Source: Allomyces macrogynus ATCC 38327 | Taxonomy: Eukaryota > Blastocladiomycota > Blastocladiomycetes > Blastocladiales > Blastocladiaceae | NCBI GenBank assembly: GCA_000151295.1 | Contig: GG745378.1 | Coordinates: 200,795 to 262,158 of the forward strand | DNA length: 61,364 nucleotides | Direction: 5' to 3' | In this document: piece by piece, positions 1-9,462 of the stretch | Layout: each line of letters opens with the position of its first letter | Position numbering within the stretch: the stretch's first letter is position 1 | Position numbers and translations under genes: made by a program | The notes under the pieces: generated by a model | Database searches by the model: none | What the model saw: the letters and a program-made list of their open reading frames with translations, nothing else | Told to the model about the DNA's origin: nothing

Positions 1-1170
1 GTCGATTAGAGGATTTGGTGGTGTGATTTGTTTGGGAGAGGGGGGTTCGTTTGGCAAATTTAAAGCGATTTGTGACGACTTGGGGGATTATTGGGGGGTC
101 ATGGAGTATTGGAGGGTTATGAAGTATTGGAGGGTCATGTAGTATTATTGGAGGGTCATGGAGCGACTCGGCTCATCATTTGGGTTTGGAGGGTCATGGA
201 GCGACTTGATTCACCAGTGATTGGAGGGTCATGGAGTGGCTCGATTGATCATTCAGGATTGGAGGGTCATACTTAGAGCGACTCGATGCATGGTTCGGGA
301 GCCGAACTTGTGATGTTGCTTGACACTTCGATCGTTCAGGGACGGTGGGGCGGGTACCATTTCGTTTCGGGTTTTTGAGGACTCCATTTACTTGATACAT
401 TGTGTAGAGTCATTGTCCAAGGCGTTGGCAGATAGTGATGAAGTCATCACACAGGTTTGTTGGTTCGTTAGTTTGGAGGCCTGTGGCGGTTCCGTTTGGG
501 ATCAACAGGCTCTTTTGACGGATCTGCTCCCACCAGCTGCTGGTTCAGGGGGACAACCACTGGCGCCATGGTCCATGCCCATTCCCAGCCAGCATGATGT
601 TGGCTTCCTTGTCAGTGAACAGGGGCTTCCTCGCCACTAGCAACACAGGCCACCTACTTTTATGGCTCTCAAGTGGACACGTTTTGGACGTCGACAGATT
701 CTGCTTCATAGAATCTCCACACACTCGCCAATTCAGGGCGGGAGCAAGGCCATGGTGGTCACAGACTTGAATGTGATCAGGGCTCAAGCCTGCACACATC
801 CGTGTCGTCCACAAGGACCCCCAAATTGGCGAGCGATCATGAGCGTCCCCACTTGGTGGCGAAGGGGTGCAGCCGAGTGTACCAAACTCTGCCTCACCAG
901 CCCCCACCACCAGGATCGACTTTGTTTATTGTCTTGATTGGGTACAGATGCAAGCATGCCATGTCTCCTGCGTCCTCTGACTCACGCCGCCTCGTCTTTG
1001 TTATATACTGGTGTTCATCAACCAGCAATAATGAGGTCATCCATGAGCGGGAGACACGCGCAACGTTGTGTGCAAATGTGGAATGCATTTGCCGTGATTC
1101 CAAACCGAGGGACGAATTGGACTGATTTTTTCCTCGGTTCATCAATGCGCCAAGCAACGAAACGCTTCGA
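1..1170. repeat. Long direct repeat, copy 1
   Basis: This stretch is repeated in the same orientation at about 49029-50150. From about 128 to 925 the two copies are collinear at a constant offset of 48975 bases with only a few visible differences (for example near 909 and 935). They diverge gradually after about 1000 and can be matched in pieces to about 1165. The left part contains irregular tandem units built on TTGGAGGGTCATGGAG, at about 96-275, and copy 1 has about 60 more bases of these units than copy 2. The repeat has no recognisable protein; a 121-codon minus-strand frame (545-910) is identical in both copies but matches no family I know. It begins at or before the window edge, so its true left end is unknown. 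It could be part of a transposable element or a dispersed segmental duplication. Confidence 0.9.
96..275. repeat. Irregular tandem repeat, GGAGGGTCATG units
   Basis: About seven degenerate units carrying the core GGAGGGTCATG are spaced 15-45 bases apart, several followed by GAGCGACT or GAGTGGCT. The unit number differs between the two copies of the surrounding long repeat, so the array is length-variable. No function can be assigned. Confidence 0.8.
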
Positions 1171-1379
1171 CCAGCTTTGTGCTGCCTGGTCAGGGCAACT
1201 CCTGGTGAACTGACAAGATCTCCCTTCTGTTCTCGGATCGCGGCCCTTTTGGCAACTTCTTTCATGGCACTCTCACGTTGGCTGCCCCCACTGTCGCGTT
1301 CTCTCGCGCGACTTGCTTCTCCGGTTTTTTTGGTCTTGACCAGGACAGCAAAGAAGCAAAAATCTATTGCGCATGCTTC

Positions 1380-2303
1380 TCACTCCAAACCAGGGTCGCC
1401 TTGCGCTGCACCCACATCATCCTCGTATTCAACCAGCCGCGATTGTAGCACGCGCCCGTGCACGCGCGCATTGCCAGCCCCACCAGTATATACGTCGAGC
1501 ACGGTATCCCACCCCATCTTCTCGTCCACGACCGGCTTCTTGTGCGGGCTCAAGATCACGAGATACTTTGCGCGGCGTGCGAGGCTCGTGAGCACGCCAT
1601 ACAATTTGGACGGCGGGTCCACAAGGTGCAACGCAAACGAGCACACGACCACATCGTAAACAGGCAAATCCTCGAGACACCCATCGGAAATATCCTCAAA
1701 CGACCACGGCCGACACTCGTCACGGCCAACGCGATCGGCATACGCCGGCGCAGTGTACGGATCGCACGCGTCCACGGTCGGTGCACCGGCTCGCGCAAGA
1801 ATCGGTGTCACGGCAGCAGCTGTTGCGTTGCGCCGCGCGATGGCCGCGTTACTATTCGCCGCCGGAGCCCGCGATCGTGCACTGATCCATGCTTCCAAGG
1901 CAATCGTCGCCTCGCCCGACCCGGCCGCGAGATCGAGGACACGCCATGCGCGCACGCGAAGTGGGACAGGCTCCGGAGCAGAGTCTGACGGCCATCGGCT
2001 GTCGTCGCTGGGTTGGCCGGCAACCAGGGCAATCTGGTCGAGCAGGGTCGCGAGGCATTGCTGGATCGCGGCAAAGTGCGGGTTGCGGTAGGTGCGCGCG
2101 ACGTGCGTGTAGTATCCGTCGACACCCATGGTCCCGTAGTTTTCGCGCATCGAAGAAGATGGGCCGAGGCCAAGCGCAGGCTGCGCGGCGGATCCGCGGG
2201 CTGGGACGGGTCCGCGAACGAGAATCGGGCCTGTTGGACGGGTCATTACTGGGCGTGTCGCGGTGCCGGCGCCGACGCGTGATGGCGGGACATTCGAGGA
2301 CAT
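1380..2303 (-). CDS. SAM-dependent methyltransferase
   Basis: An uninterrupted frame of 307 codons. It encodes a class I Rossmann-fold methyltransferase: the SAM-binding glycine motif reads VLDLAAGSGEATIAL (about residues 120-134), an acidic strand follows, then YDVVVCSFALHLV (about 215-227) and a strand ending LVILSPHKKP. An N-terminal block YGTMGVDGYYTHVARTYRNP is shared, as I recall, with a family of uncharacterised fungal and protist methyltransferases. The substrate is unknown. The first 50 residues are rich in Pro, Ala and Arg and may be unconserved, so Met52 (MRENYG) is an alternative start. It is divergent from FIBP, with a 397-base shared upstream region. Confidence 0.8.
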   Translation of the reverse strand: MSSNVPPSRVGAGTATRPVMTRPTGPILVRGPVPARGSAAQPALGLGPSSSMRENYGTMGVDGYYTHVARTYRNPHFAAIQQCLATLLDQIALVAGQPSDDSRWPSDSAPEPVPLRVRAWRVLDLAAGSGEATIALEAWISARSRAPAANSNAAIARRNATAAAVTPILARAGAPTVDACDPYTAPAYADRVGRDECRPWSFEDISDGCLEDLPVYDVVVCSFALHLVDPPSKLYGVLTSLARRAKYLVILSPHKKPVVDEKMGWDTVLDVYTGGAGNARVHGRVLQSRLVEYEDDVGAAQGDPGLE

Positions 2304-2700
2304 GTTGCTGGTACTTGTCGTTGCGCCGCTCTGCGAGAACTACGGGATTTTGGTTGCCGAGGATTTGCGAGGTCGATCCAGGCCGGACTCTCATTGGGAC
2401 AGGAGTGCGCGATAAGCATGTGCGGTCACGCAGGCCGTTGTGGAGTGGTTCACGGCGCTGCAACGCATGTTGGAGTCGGTCCTGATCTCCCATTTCGTGC
2501 TGCAACAGTCGTTTTCTGATCACAGCCACAACCTACGAAACCATCCTGAGGGCCCTTCAACTTGACGCAAGAATATCCACCTAGCATCTTGAATCAAGGA
2601 CGAACGATCCCAGCTCGAATATCATTTCCTCAAGCAATCACGCGTTCACATCAAGAGCCACGATCATTGCGGGCTTCCAACACGTTGAACCTCGGTCACG
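2304..2700. other. Divergent intergenic region (methyltransferase / FIBP)
   Basis: About 400 bases between two divergently transcribed genes, so it probably holds both promoters. No TATA box, conserved element or further gene was seen. Confidence 0.5.
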
Positions 2701-4532
2701 ATGAGCGACTTCACAGCGTTTATCGGCAATGTCATTGATCTCGATCTCGCAGTCTTCGATGACTGGCTCGCAGGCGTGCGCGGTAAGTCGCCACCAGCCT
2801 CGAATCTGCGCGTCTTCCTGACAACAGCAAGTAACCAGTTTCCTGCCAGTCCAGGACGCTGTTCTCGCCCGCCTTCATGTTCTCCACTCGCTTGAGCGCC
2901 AAGCATCGCTTGCGCGATCGGCACCACCCGCTGCTGGCGCATCCATGACTCCAGACGAGGGCTCCACCTCGTCTCCTGACGACAACGCGACCGTCAACGC
3001 ATCCGCGGCGCTCAGCACTGTCCCGAGCCTGATTGCCGCAACCAGTTCCCCGCCACCCTCACGGAACCGCGCCCTGACCACCCTCTCGCGCGCGTCGTCG
3101 CAATTTCGCGGCATCGTCACGCGCACCACGGCTATTTCCAACGGCGCGGGCGGCGGCATGACGGCAAGCACCTCGGCCTCTTCCCTCTCGTCCTCGGCCG
3201 CCGACGACACACCACGACGGTTCCGTGGCGCCAGCGGCCTGCGCGGATCCAAATTGCTCACCGAATTCCGGCGCGCCGTGACGGGCACGGCGTCGCCGAC
3301 GTCGACGCCCAACACGTCGGCTGGCAGCCTACCGCGCGCATCGACCACGGCCGCGGGCGTTGACGCTGTGCGTGCGGCGGCGCGCGCGCAGGCGCTGTCG
3401 CTGCACGTCGTTTCGCAGTATCGCATCTTTGATTTGATTGAACCGTACTTGCACCGACCACGCGCGTGGCGCACACAAATGGTCGTTCCCGTGGCTGTCC
3501 GGCAGGAAGTGGTCGACCGGTACTACGGATATGACGATGCGGTCGTGCACGAGCTACTCGGCAAGAAACTCAATACCAAGACGCGGCGTGCCGTTGAAGA
3601 GGCCGCGGAGCGGTGCGGAGTCCGCGTCGCGGCAGCACGACGCGTGTTTGAAAACGTCAAGCGCGTGCTGAAGCGGTGCGAGGATGTGTGTGAGGACGCG
3701 CTCGCGGTCGGCGGTGACGAGATCGTGGATGCGGTCGTCGACGAGTTTGGATTGTCGCGCGAGCTCGCCTAGTACGTCTTTTCCCTCTTTTCAAATATGT
3801 GGCCGTGCCCCAGGTTAACACTTCGGTCGTACTAGCCGTTACGCGTGCATTATGTACATGACCACGCACCGACTCGACGCGACTAAGCGCAAACTGGCCC
3901 CATTCACCTGCCACGACTTGCTCTACGCAGCCGCTGTTTTCCGGCACCTTTGGACGACCGCGCCCGACTCGGCCGGCCCCACGGCCGCCGCGGCCGAGTC
4001 GGCTCTGGCAAACCTTGCACAGGCCACCAAGGGCATCAAGTCCTACTTTCTCGCGTCCAAGGACGTCATGGACGAGTACCGCACCGCGTCGGGCACCGAC
4101 CTGCCGCTCGCCACGTTCCGGTCACTCGTGCGCGGCGTGGTTGCGATTGGGACGGGGCTCGCGCAACCCAAAGATTGGCGCGAGGTGCTGGTCGCGATGG
4201 TCGAGAAGGTGGTCGAGCCGGGCCTCGCGGCCGTTGGGCAGAAACCGGCCGAGCTTGCGGGGGTGCTCGACGCGCTCGATGTGCGGCTTCCGTTACGGAT
4301 CGGGGACGCGTGCGAGCGTGAGGGGTATTCGCGGCTCGTGCAGGGGATCAAGTTGGTCGCGGTGAGTATGGCCCAGCGGCTCGTGGATGGGGATGCGGCC
4401 GACGATGAGCGACCGTTGCGGGTCGCGATTGCAGAGGATGTCGCGGCGCTGAAAATGGGTGGAGAGCGACCTGCTGGCTCAGCGGTGCGCGAGTCGAAAA
4501 CGGACTTGGGTCAGGCTGATAATGAACCGTGA
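2701..4532 (+). CDS. FIBP: FIBP homologue (acidic FGF intracellular-binding protein)
   Basis: Three exons: 2701-2782, 2850-3771 and 3836-4532, with introns 2783-2849 and 3772-3835; 566 residues. In animals FIBP is a cytosolic/nuclear protein that binds intracellular FGF1; its general cellular role is unclear. The homology is clear by eye. The start (FIGNVIDLDLAVFDDWLAG) matches the animal N-terminus. The block YYGYDDAVVHELLGKK near residue 255 matches the family core. A third exon beginning YRYACIMYMTTHRLDATKRK follows, with a C-terminal FRSLVRGVVAIGTGLAQPKD block. The last two junctions restore the family sequence exactly. Compared with the human protein (about 357 residues) it carries a Ser/Thr/Ala-rich insertion at about 60-205, probably disordered. 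Fungal function is not known. Confidence 0.9.
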
Positions 4533-5071
4533 TTTGATATTGTGACGCAAACCCTCTTTCGGATAAATCTCGAGTGATGTGCGCTCTCGAGTTAACGCTC
4601 ACTCCCTTCCGCGTGAGGATGGACGCAATAAAGTCAACGAGAACGTCATATCGCGGGTGTCACGTTGTCTAGGAGGTGCGACCAGAGCAGCCCCCACGAA
4701 ATGGTCTCAATGCGGCAAAGTTGAAAGGTGGACGAATATGATCAGCTGGATGAATCTGATCTGTAGCTTGTCCACCATTTCCTCTCTACTTCTTTCTCAG
4801 CATATGCCTCAACATCGGAGGTCAGGATGCTGGAGGCGGATGAGGAGGCGGCGGCGGGCTGACGCTGCGGCACGTTCGGCTCCCGCTCTTTGGTTCGCCA
4901 GAGCAAACCAAACCGGGAAGCATCAGCACATCCAGCATGAGGCGACTTTGCACAACATCATTTGGTCCATCGCAATGTTCGACTTGTGCCCAATCTCTCT
5001 CAACCGGCAACGCCCTCGCGGCAACCTCCACACAACCAAGGCTCGAGAACCGTACAATTTGCTGCAACGCC
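4533..5071. other. Intergenic region upstream of LRR gene A
   Basis: No gene recognised. The last bases carry CAATTTGCTGCAA (5055-5067), a copy of the start-proximal element described separately. Confidence 0.5.
5055..5067 (+). promoter_or_regulatory. Start-proximal element CAATTTGCTGCAA
   Basis: One mismatch to CAACTTGCTGCAA. It ends 4 bases before the ATG at 5072. The same 4-base spacing is seen at 6961-6969, 8087-8095 and 17426-17418. Confidence 0.5.
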
Positions 5072-6505
5072 ATGCCCACGCCTTCCACTGATGCCCAGTC
5101 GCGCTCGGCACTCGAAACACTTCCAGAATTGGTCCTAGACGGAATCTTTCACCAACTGGCGAAGATTGACCGCGCCGGACTCCTGAGTCTCGCGGGCGCG
5201 TCCCCAACGTTCTACGCTCCCGCAATAACAGTTGCTATCCAAACCGCGGGCATGCAATGGGCCCTCTTTGCTTCCGGCACGACGGCCAATTCTCGGTCCA
5301 TGACACTGAAGTCTGCCACAACACATGACCATGTGACACTGGGTAAGCTTGGCTTGGACAGCATCAACAAGTCGGTGTACCTCATCATTGGCGTTGACAA
5401 CGAGCAGTCGGCTCCAGCTCAAGTAAATTTGATTGGCCCAATTGCACCGCGCCACTTTCGAACCATATTCTTGCACGACGAGATGCTCGACCTTGTTGCC
5501 ATGGCTGCCTTCACGCGTGCGCATGAAGTGCAGTGGAAATTCCATGAACAAGAGCCCGCCCGCACTGCCCTTTCTGAACTTGAGCGTATTGGCGGGTTCC
5601 CGCGCTCTGTGAAGAAATTGCATGCGGCGCTGGACAGCAAATTTGTTCATGGCGTGACCAGATATGTTGAACGGTTCATCGCTCTCGTCGCCGCGTCACA
5701 CGTTAAGTCCCTCAGCGTGTATTTCGACGACGACGACTCTAGCCTTACTTACGCCATGACAAAGTTGCTCACCAGCGGTTTGCCAAGGAGTCTCACGTCG
5801 CTCTCGGTGGGTGGTCTCACCGAGGTTGGGGAGGGATTCATTGACGAAACGCTCGCCATCTCGTGGCCCGTGTCGCTCACGCATCTCGCACTGAATCTCG
5901 GACTGAGTGGCGAGAGCGAGGTCACCTATCTGTGCCGGATTCTCGCGACGATTCCCGGAAACGTACCGGCGCTCCAATCGCTCGAGTTCCAGTGGGCGAA
6001 ACTGGCGCACCCTCTCCTCTGCGCCCGGATTGTCGGCTCCCTCGCCCTAACGCTCACGTCGTTTTCCCTGTCGAATTTGGATAACGGTGTGCTGCTAGCG
6101 CACCTACATTCTGTGGTTTCGGCGCTTGCGGCCAAGTGCCATGGGCTCCAGAGGCTGCATGTTTCATACGCTTTGAATGCCCAGCGCCAAGGCATGCTTG
6201 AGTTTGCCAATTCTACTGTGCCCTTGCTGCGCTCGCTCCCGCTAACCGAACTTGGATTTGCCGATTTCGGTCTTGATGATACGACGAACGATTGCGTCCA
6301 GCTCTTTGCTGCGCTTGGCTCAGCAGTGCCAAAACTACAGCGGCTCAACCTGTCAGGGAACGACCTATTTGGTCCTGTTCTGGCACGACTTACTGTGCAG
6401 TTGTTCCCAGATCTCCAGCAGCTGAACTTGCGGTCATCGCTCATCAACGCCAATGACTTCGCGCAGCTCCGTGTCCTCAAGCCGTCGCTGAAAATCATTC
6501 GATAA
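5072..6505 (+). CDS. F-box-like/LRR protein A
   Basis: A single exon of 477 residues. The frame is open further upstream, but ATG 5072 is chosen because it directly follows the conserved element and gives the same N-terminus as the paralogues. Residues about 14-60 form an F-box-like helix module (LPELVLDGIFHQLAKIDR, then LLSLAGASPTFYAPAITVAI). The middle block has the family signatures SVYLI and IGPIAPRHFR. From about residue 200 there are degenerate leucine-rich repeats ending in PKLQRLNLSGN and LKPSLKIIR. By family logic it could be a substrate receptor for a ubiquitin ligase, but the F-box match is weak and no partner is visible. The two decayed copies downstream (6974 and 8100) belong to the same subfamily, marked by a short ELERIGGFP motif. 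Confidence 0.8.
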   Translation: MPTPSTDAQSRSALETLPELVLDGIFHQLAKIDRAGLLSLAGASPTFYAPAITVAIQTAGMQWALFASGTTANSRSMTLKSATTHDHVTLGKLGLDSINKSVYLIIGVDNEQSAPAQVNLIGPIAPRHFRTIFLHDEMLDLVAMAAFTRAHEVQWKFHEQEPARTALSELERIGGFPRSVKKLHAALDSKFVHGVTRYVERFIALVAASHVKSLSVYFDDDDSSLTYAMTKLLTSGLPRSLTSLSVGGLTEVGEGFIDETLAISWPVSLTHLALNLGLSGESEVTYLCRILATIPGNVPALQSLEFQWAKLAHPLLCARIVGSLALTLTSFSLSNLDNGVLLAHLHSVVSALAAKCHGLQRLHVSYALNAQRQGMLEFANSTVPLLRSLPLTELGFADFGLDDTTNDCVQLFAALGSAVPKLQRLNLSGNDLFGPVLARLTVQLFPDLQQLNLRSSLINANDFAQLRVLKPSLKIIR

Positions 6506-6973
6506 TGATGTTGTCAATGGTGTTGCCCTGCCTGATCATTCATTCATTCATTCTCGATCCTGCCTTGTCAAATATCTCGCTTTTAGTCCACTTCTGATTG
6601 CTCCTGCATTTGTAAAATACTGATTTGGGACGAAGTCATGAAGGCATGGTCAGAACACGTCTTCATGATTCACGTTCGACGGGCAAGGGGCTGCGCTCGT
6701 CCCCCTGAGTGTATCTGTTAGAAACCGCTGCATCCGACATCGCTTCTTGATTTATCAAGTGTGGGGCCCGCCCGAGCACATTTGAGAGCGCTTGGACGCA
6801 TTCACAAATGTGAGAAATGGCGCAAAGTTGCCAGGTTTCAGTCCCTGGATCAATTAAGAACCGAAGAGCACACTTCTTGCCCAAGTGTGCCTCCTGTCGC
6901 TCGTCGACCTGCACTAGCAGTATCAGCTCTCTCCTTGCTGACCCCGAGGGTCTGTTCAACTTGTTGCAACAAG
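6506..6973. other. Intergenic region
   Basis: No gene seen. It ends in CAACTTGTTGCAA (6957-6969), four bases before the start codon of the next F-box-like pseudogene. Confidence 0.4.
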
Positions 6974-7704
6974 ATGTCATCATCTCCCACAAACGTCCCT
7001 TCGCACGCAGCAATCGAAACGCTTCCGTTCGTGGTCCGTGACGAGCTCCTGTATCGATTGCCGCGTGTTGATCGCACCAGACTCCTGAACCTCGCGCGAG
7101 CTTCCCATGTGCGCACCCGTAATTATTGTTGCCATTCACACTGCTCGCACGCCATGGGTCCCACTGTTCAAGAGCCTGATTGCGGCAACGCCAGTGTTCC
7201 ACACGCAGCGTCATAGCTCTGAGCGGCCAGGTTGTCTTGGTTATGACGAGTTAACTCTCACGTCGTTTCGCTTGTTGGAGATGGAGCCTGACACAGAGCT
7301 CCGACACCTGCATCCCGTGGTTACAGCGATCGCAAATCAGTGTCGCGGGCTAAAAGAGTTACATCTCCTTTTCCAATGATGATGAACGCTCGGGCGTTTT
7401 GACGTTGGCCACAGCAGCGATGCCGCTACCCAGTTCACTGCTGCTCACTGAACTTAAGTTAAATGGGTTTGGGATTGGGACAACGGATGATTTCATCTGA
7501 CTCATTTCTGCGATTGCCACAGCGGTGCCCAAGCTGCAGCGTCTCAACCTATCGCAGCACAATGAGTTGGGCCATGAAATTGCACGGCTTGCCATGCAGC
7601 TGTTCCCGGATCTCAAGCAATTGGAAATGCGGTCGACATTGGTCACTGATAACGACTGCACGCAGCTTCGTGCCATCAAGCCGTCACTCAAAGTTGCTAT
7701 TTGA
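6974..7704 (+). pseudogene. F-box-like/LRR pseudogene
   Basis: The N-terminal module is recognisable (IETLPFVVRDELLYRLPR, then VDRTRLLNLARAS) from ATG 6974. The frame shifts near 7107, immediately after the ARAS motif, and continues in another frame (VIIVAIHTARTPWVPLF). At about 7230-7245 the sequence jumps from this region to the C-terminal repeats (LTLTSFRLLEM), so most of the middle block and LRRs has been deleted. Further stops lie at 7377 and near 7497. The last repeats (PKLQRLNLSQHNELG, LRAIKPSLKVAI) run to a stop at 7702-7704. The start-proximal element is intact at 6957-6969. Confidence 0.85.
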
Positions 7705-8099
7705 TTTCGTTGAGACGCTGGCTTTCTCGTTACAGGGGCTGTATTGTGGAACCGCACATCAGATTGATGAACCTTACAGGTCCGAGACTCGTCCTGGCCG
7801 TCGCTTAGTAGCGCGCAGACGCGGGCACGCGCAATCATGCTTCAGCACTCTTTTCCGGAGCTCGCTCTGGCTGTTGACCCTGTCCCCGCGCGTGCCGCGA
7901 GCCTCGTTTGGCAGTTGTTATGTTGTCGTGTCTATCTGGTTTCTTCCACAATGAATTTCACTGGTCGTACTGTTAGTTTATGTGTTGCGCTCGTCTTTGC
8001 AGAACGCTCTGCAGTACTGCCACGGTATCATCGATTGCGATTCCAGCCGTCGATCGACCATCACATTCTCGAACCAACCAAACAACTTGCTGCAACGTC
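7705..8099. other. Intergenic region
   Basis: Nothing gene-like. It carries a perfect CAACTTGCTGCAA at 8083-8095. Confidence 0.4.
8083..8095 (+). promoter_or_regulatory. Start-proximal element CAACTTGCTGCAA (perfect)
   Basis: It ends four bases before ATG 8100, although the F-box-like coding part that should follow has been deleted. Confidence 0.5.
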
Positions 8100-9032
8100 A
8101 TGTGGAGCGTTCTGCATCCGGAACGCGCTGACACTGCCCTCTCTGAACTCGAGCGCATTGGCGGATTTCCGCACTATGTGGCAACGCTGGATGGGTATTT
8201 CAGGAGCAAAGTTGCCCGAGAAGTGACCCGTTTTGCTCTTGCTCTCATTACAGCACTGCGCTTCAAGTTCCTTTCCATCCACTTCAACGATGTCTTTAAA
8301 CTTGCTCCAGCCATGACGCGGATTCTGCTCGCAAGCGGGTTGCCGCAAGGTCTTGCGTCGCTTTCCGTGAGCGGCGAGGGATTTGTCGTTTAACGTGTCC
8401 AGACTGTAACGTGGCCTGCATCGCTCAAGTACCTTGCACTGGATATAGGGTATGGCGATGAGGTTGACTTCCTATCTGGGCTGGATTCTCGCAACGATTC
8501 CTGGCAATCTTCCAGCGCTCAATTCGCTCGAGATTTCGGGAGAGAGCCTGACTTTGTCCGGGCTCAGCGCCGAGCTTGTCGCCGCACTGGGTCCAAAATG
8601 ATATGTTGTTTTGCTTGATGGGTTTGGACGATAGCATGGAGCTGCAGCATCTGCTTCCTGTGGTTACCGCTCACGCAGTTGCAGCTGCTCTGCATCTCGT
8701 ACTTTGGCGATGCCCAGCGCCAGGGAATGCTCGATTTTGCCGAGTCTACCGTGCCATTGCTGCGTTCGCTCCCACTCATCGAACTTGGGCTTGGTGGGTT
8801 TGGTCTTGGCGCGACAGAGGAATCCATTTTTTTTTTTCTTTACTGCGATTGCAGTGGCGGAGCCAGTACTCAGGCGGCTCAACCTGTCCAAGAACGAGAA
8901 GTTGGGCCTTGATCTGGCACAGCATTCTGTGCAGATACTCCCAGATCTCAAGTATTTGGAGTTGCGGTCGTCGCTTGTCAAGTACGATCACGATCACGAT
9001 GTGCGAAGCTTCGTGTCATCAAGCCATTGTAA
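8100..9032 (+). pseudogene. F-box-like/LRR pseudogene, 5' truncated
   Basis: The ATG and its upstream element are followed almost at once by the middle of the protein (ALSELERIGGFPHY), so about the first 150 codons have been removed. The reading frame stops at 8391-8393, resumes as LGWILATIPGNLPALNSLEI in another frame, stops again at about 8600, and continues in further frames to LRVIKPL and a stop at 9030-9032. An oligo-T run near 8827 also disrupts a repeat. Residual similarity to protein A is high, so inactivation looks recent. Confidence 0.8.
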
Positions 9033-9462
9033 ATTTCATTTCTCGTTTGATATCCTCTCCACGCTGGATATTCGCTCATGTTTCCGGCTTCAGCAGAAAA
9101 GGCCCTTTGAGGTCGTAACCGTGATGATGGGATGTGCTTTCTGGTCGGATCGGGACTCGCTCATTCGCCTTCAGCGGACAAATCAAACGATGACTTCAAG
9201 TCGCACCCCCCTGACTCTTGCTTGGACACAGATCGTGAGAGGTTGATACAAGTCGATGGGAGTGTCCCTCATTTTCAAGCGTGCGGCTGTTTGAGCAGAG
9301 GATGCGAATCGCGCATGGGTCATGCTTGGGAACAAAACATGTTTTGAAAGGCGTACACATCAAATCGGCCACAATGGTTGTCCGCATCAAATGCCTTCAT
9401 TCCACTTCTTACAACATCAGATCCAACCAACCCGACAACGTTTGCCCCATGGCGCGGCCGGC
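9033..9462. other. Convergent intergenic region
   Basis: About 430 bases between the pseudogene and the 3' end of eIF3b; no gene or repeat recognised. Confidence 0.4.

Noticed and set aside
96..275. CRISPR-like array
   Set aside because: Units are degenerate, spacers are not uniform, and the host is a eukaryote; this is an ordinary imperfect tandem repeat.
545..910. A 121-codon minus-strand frame conserved in both copies of the long repeat (also 49520-49885)
   Set aside because: Its identity in both copies simply follows from the near-identity of the DNA. It has no known motif, and other frames in the same region are open too.
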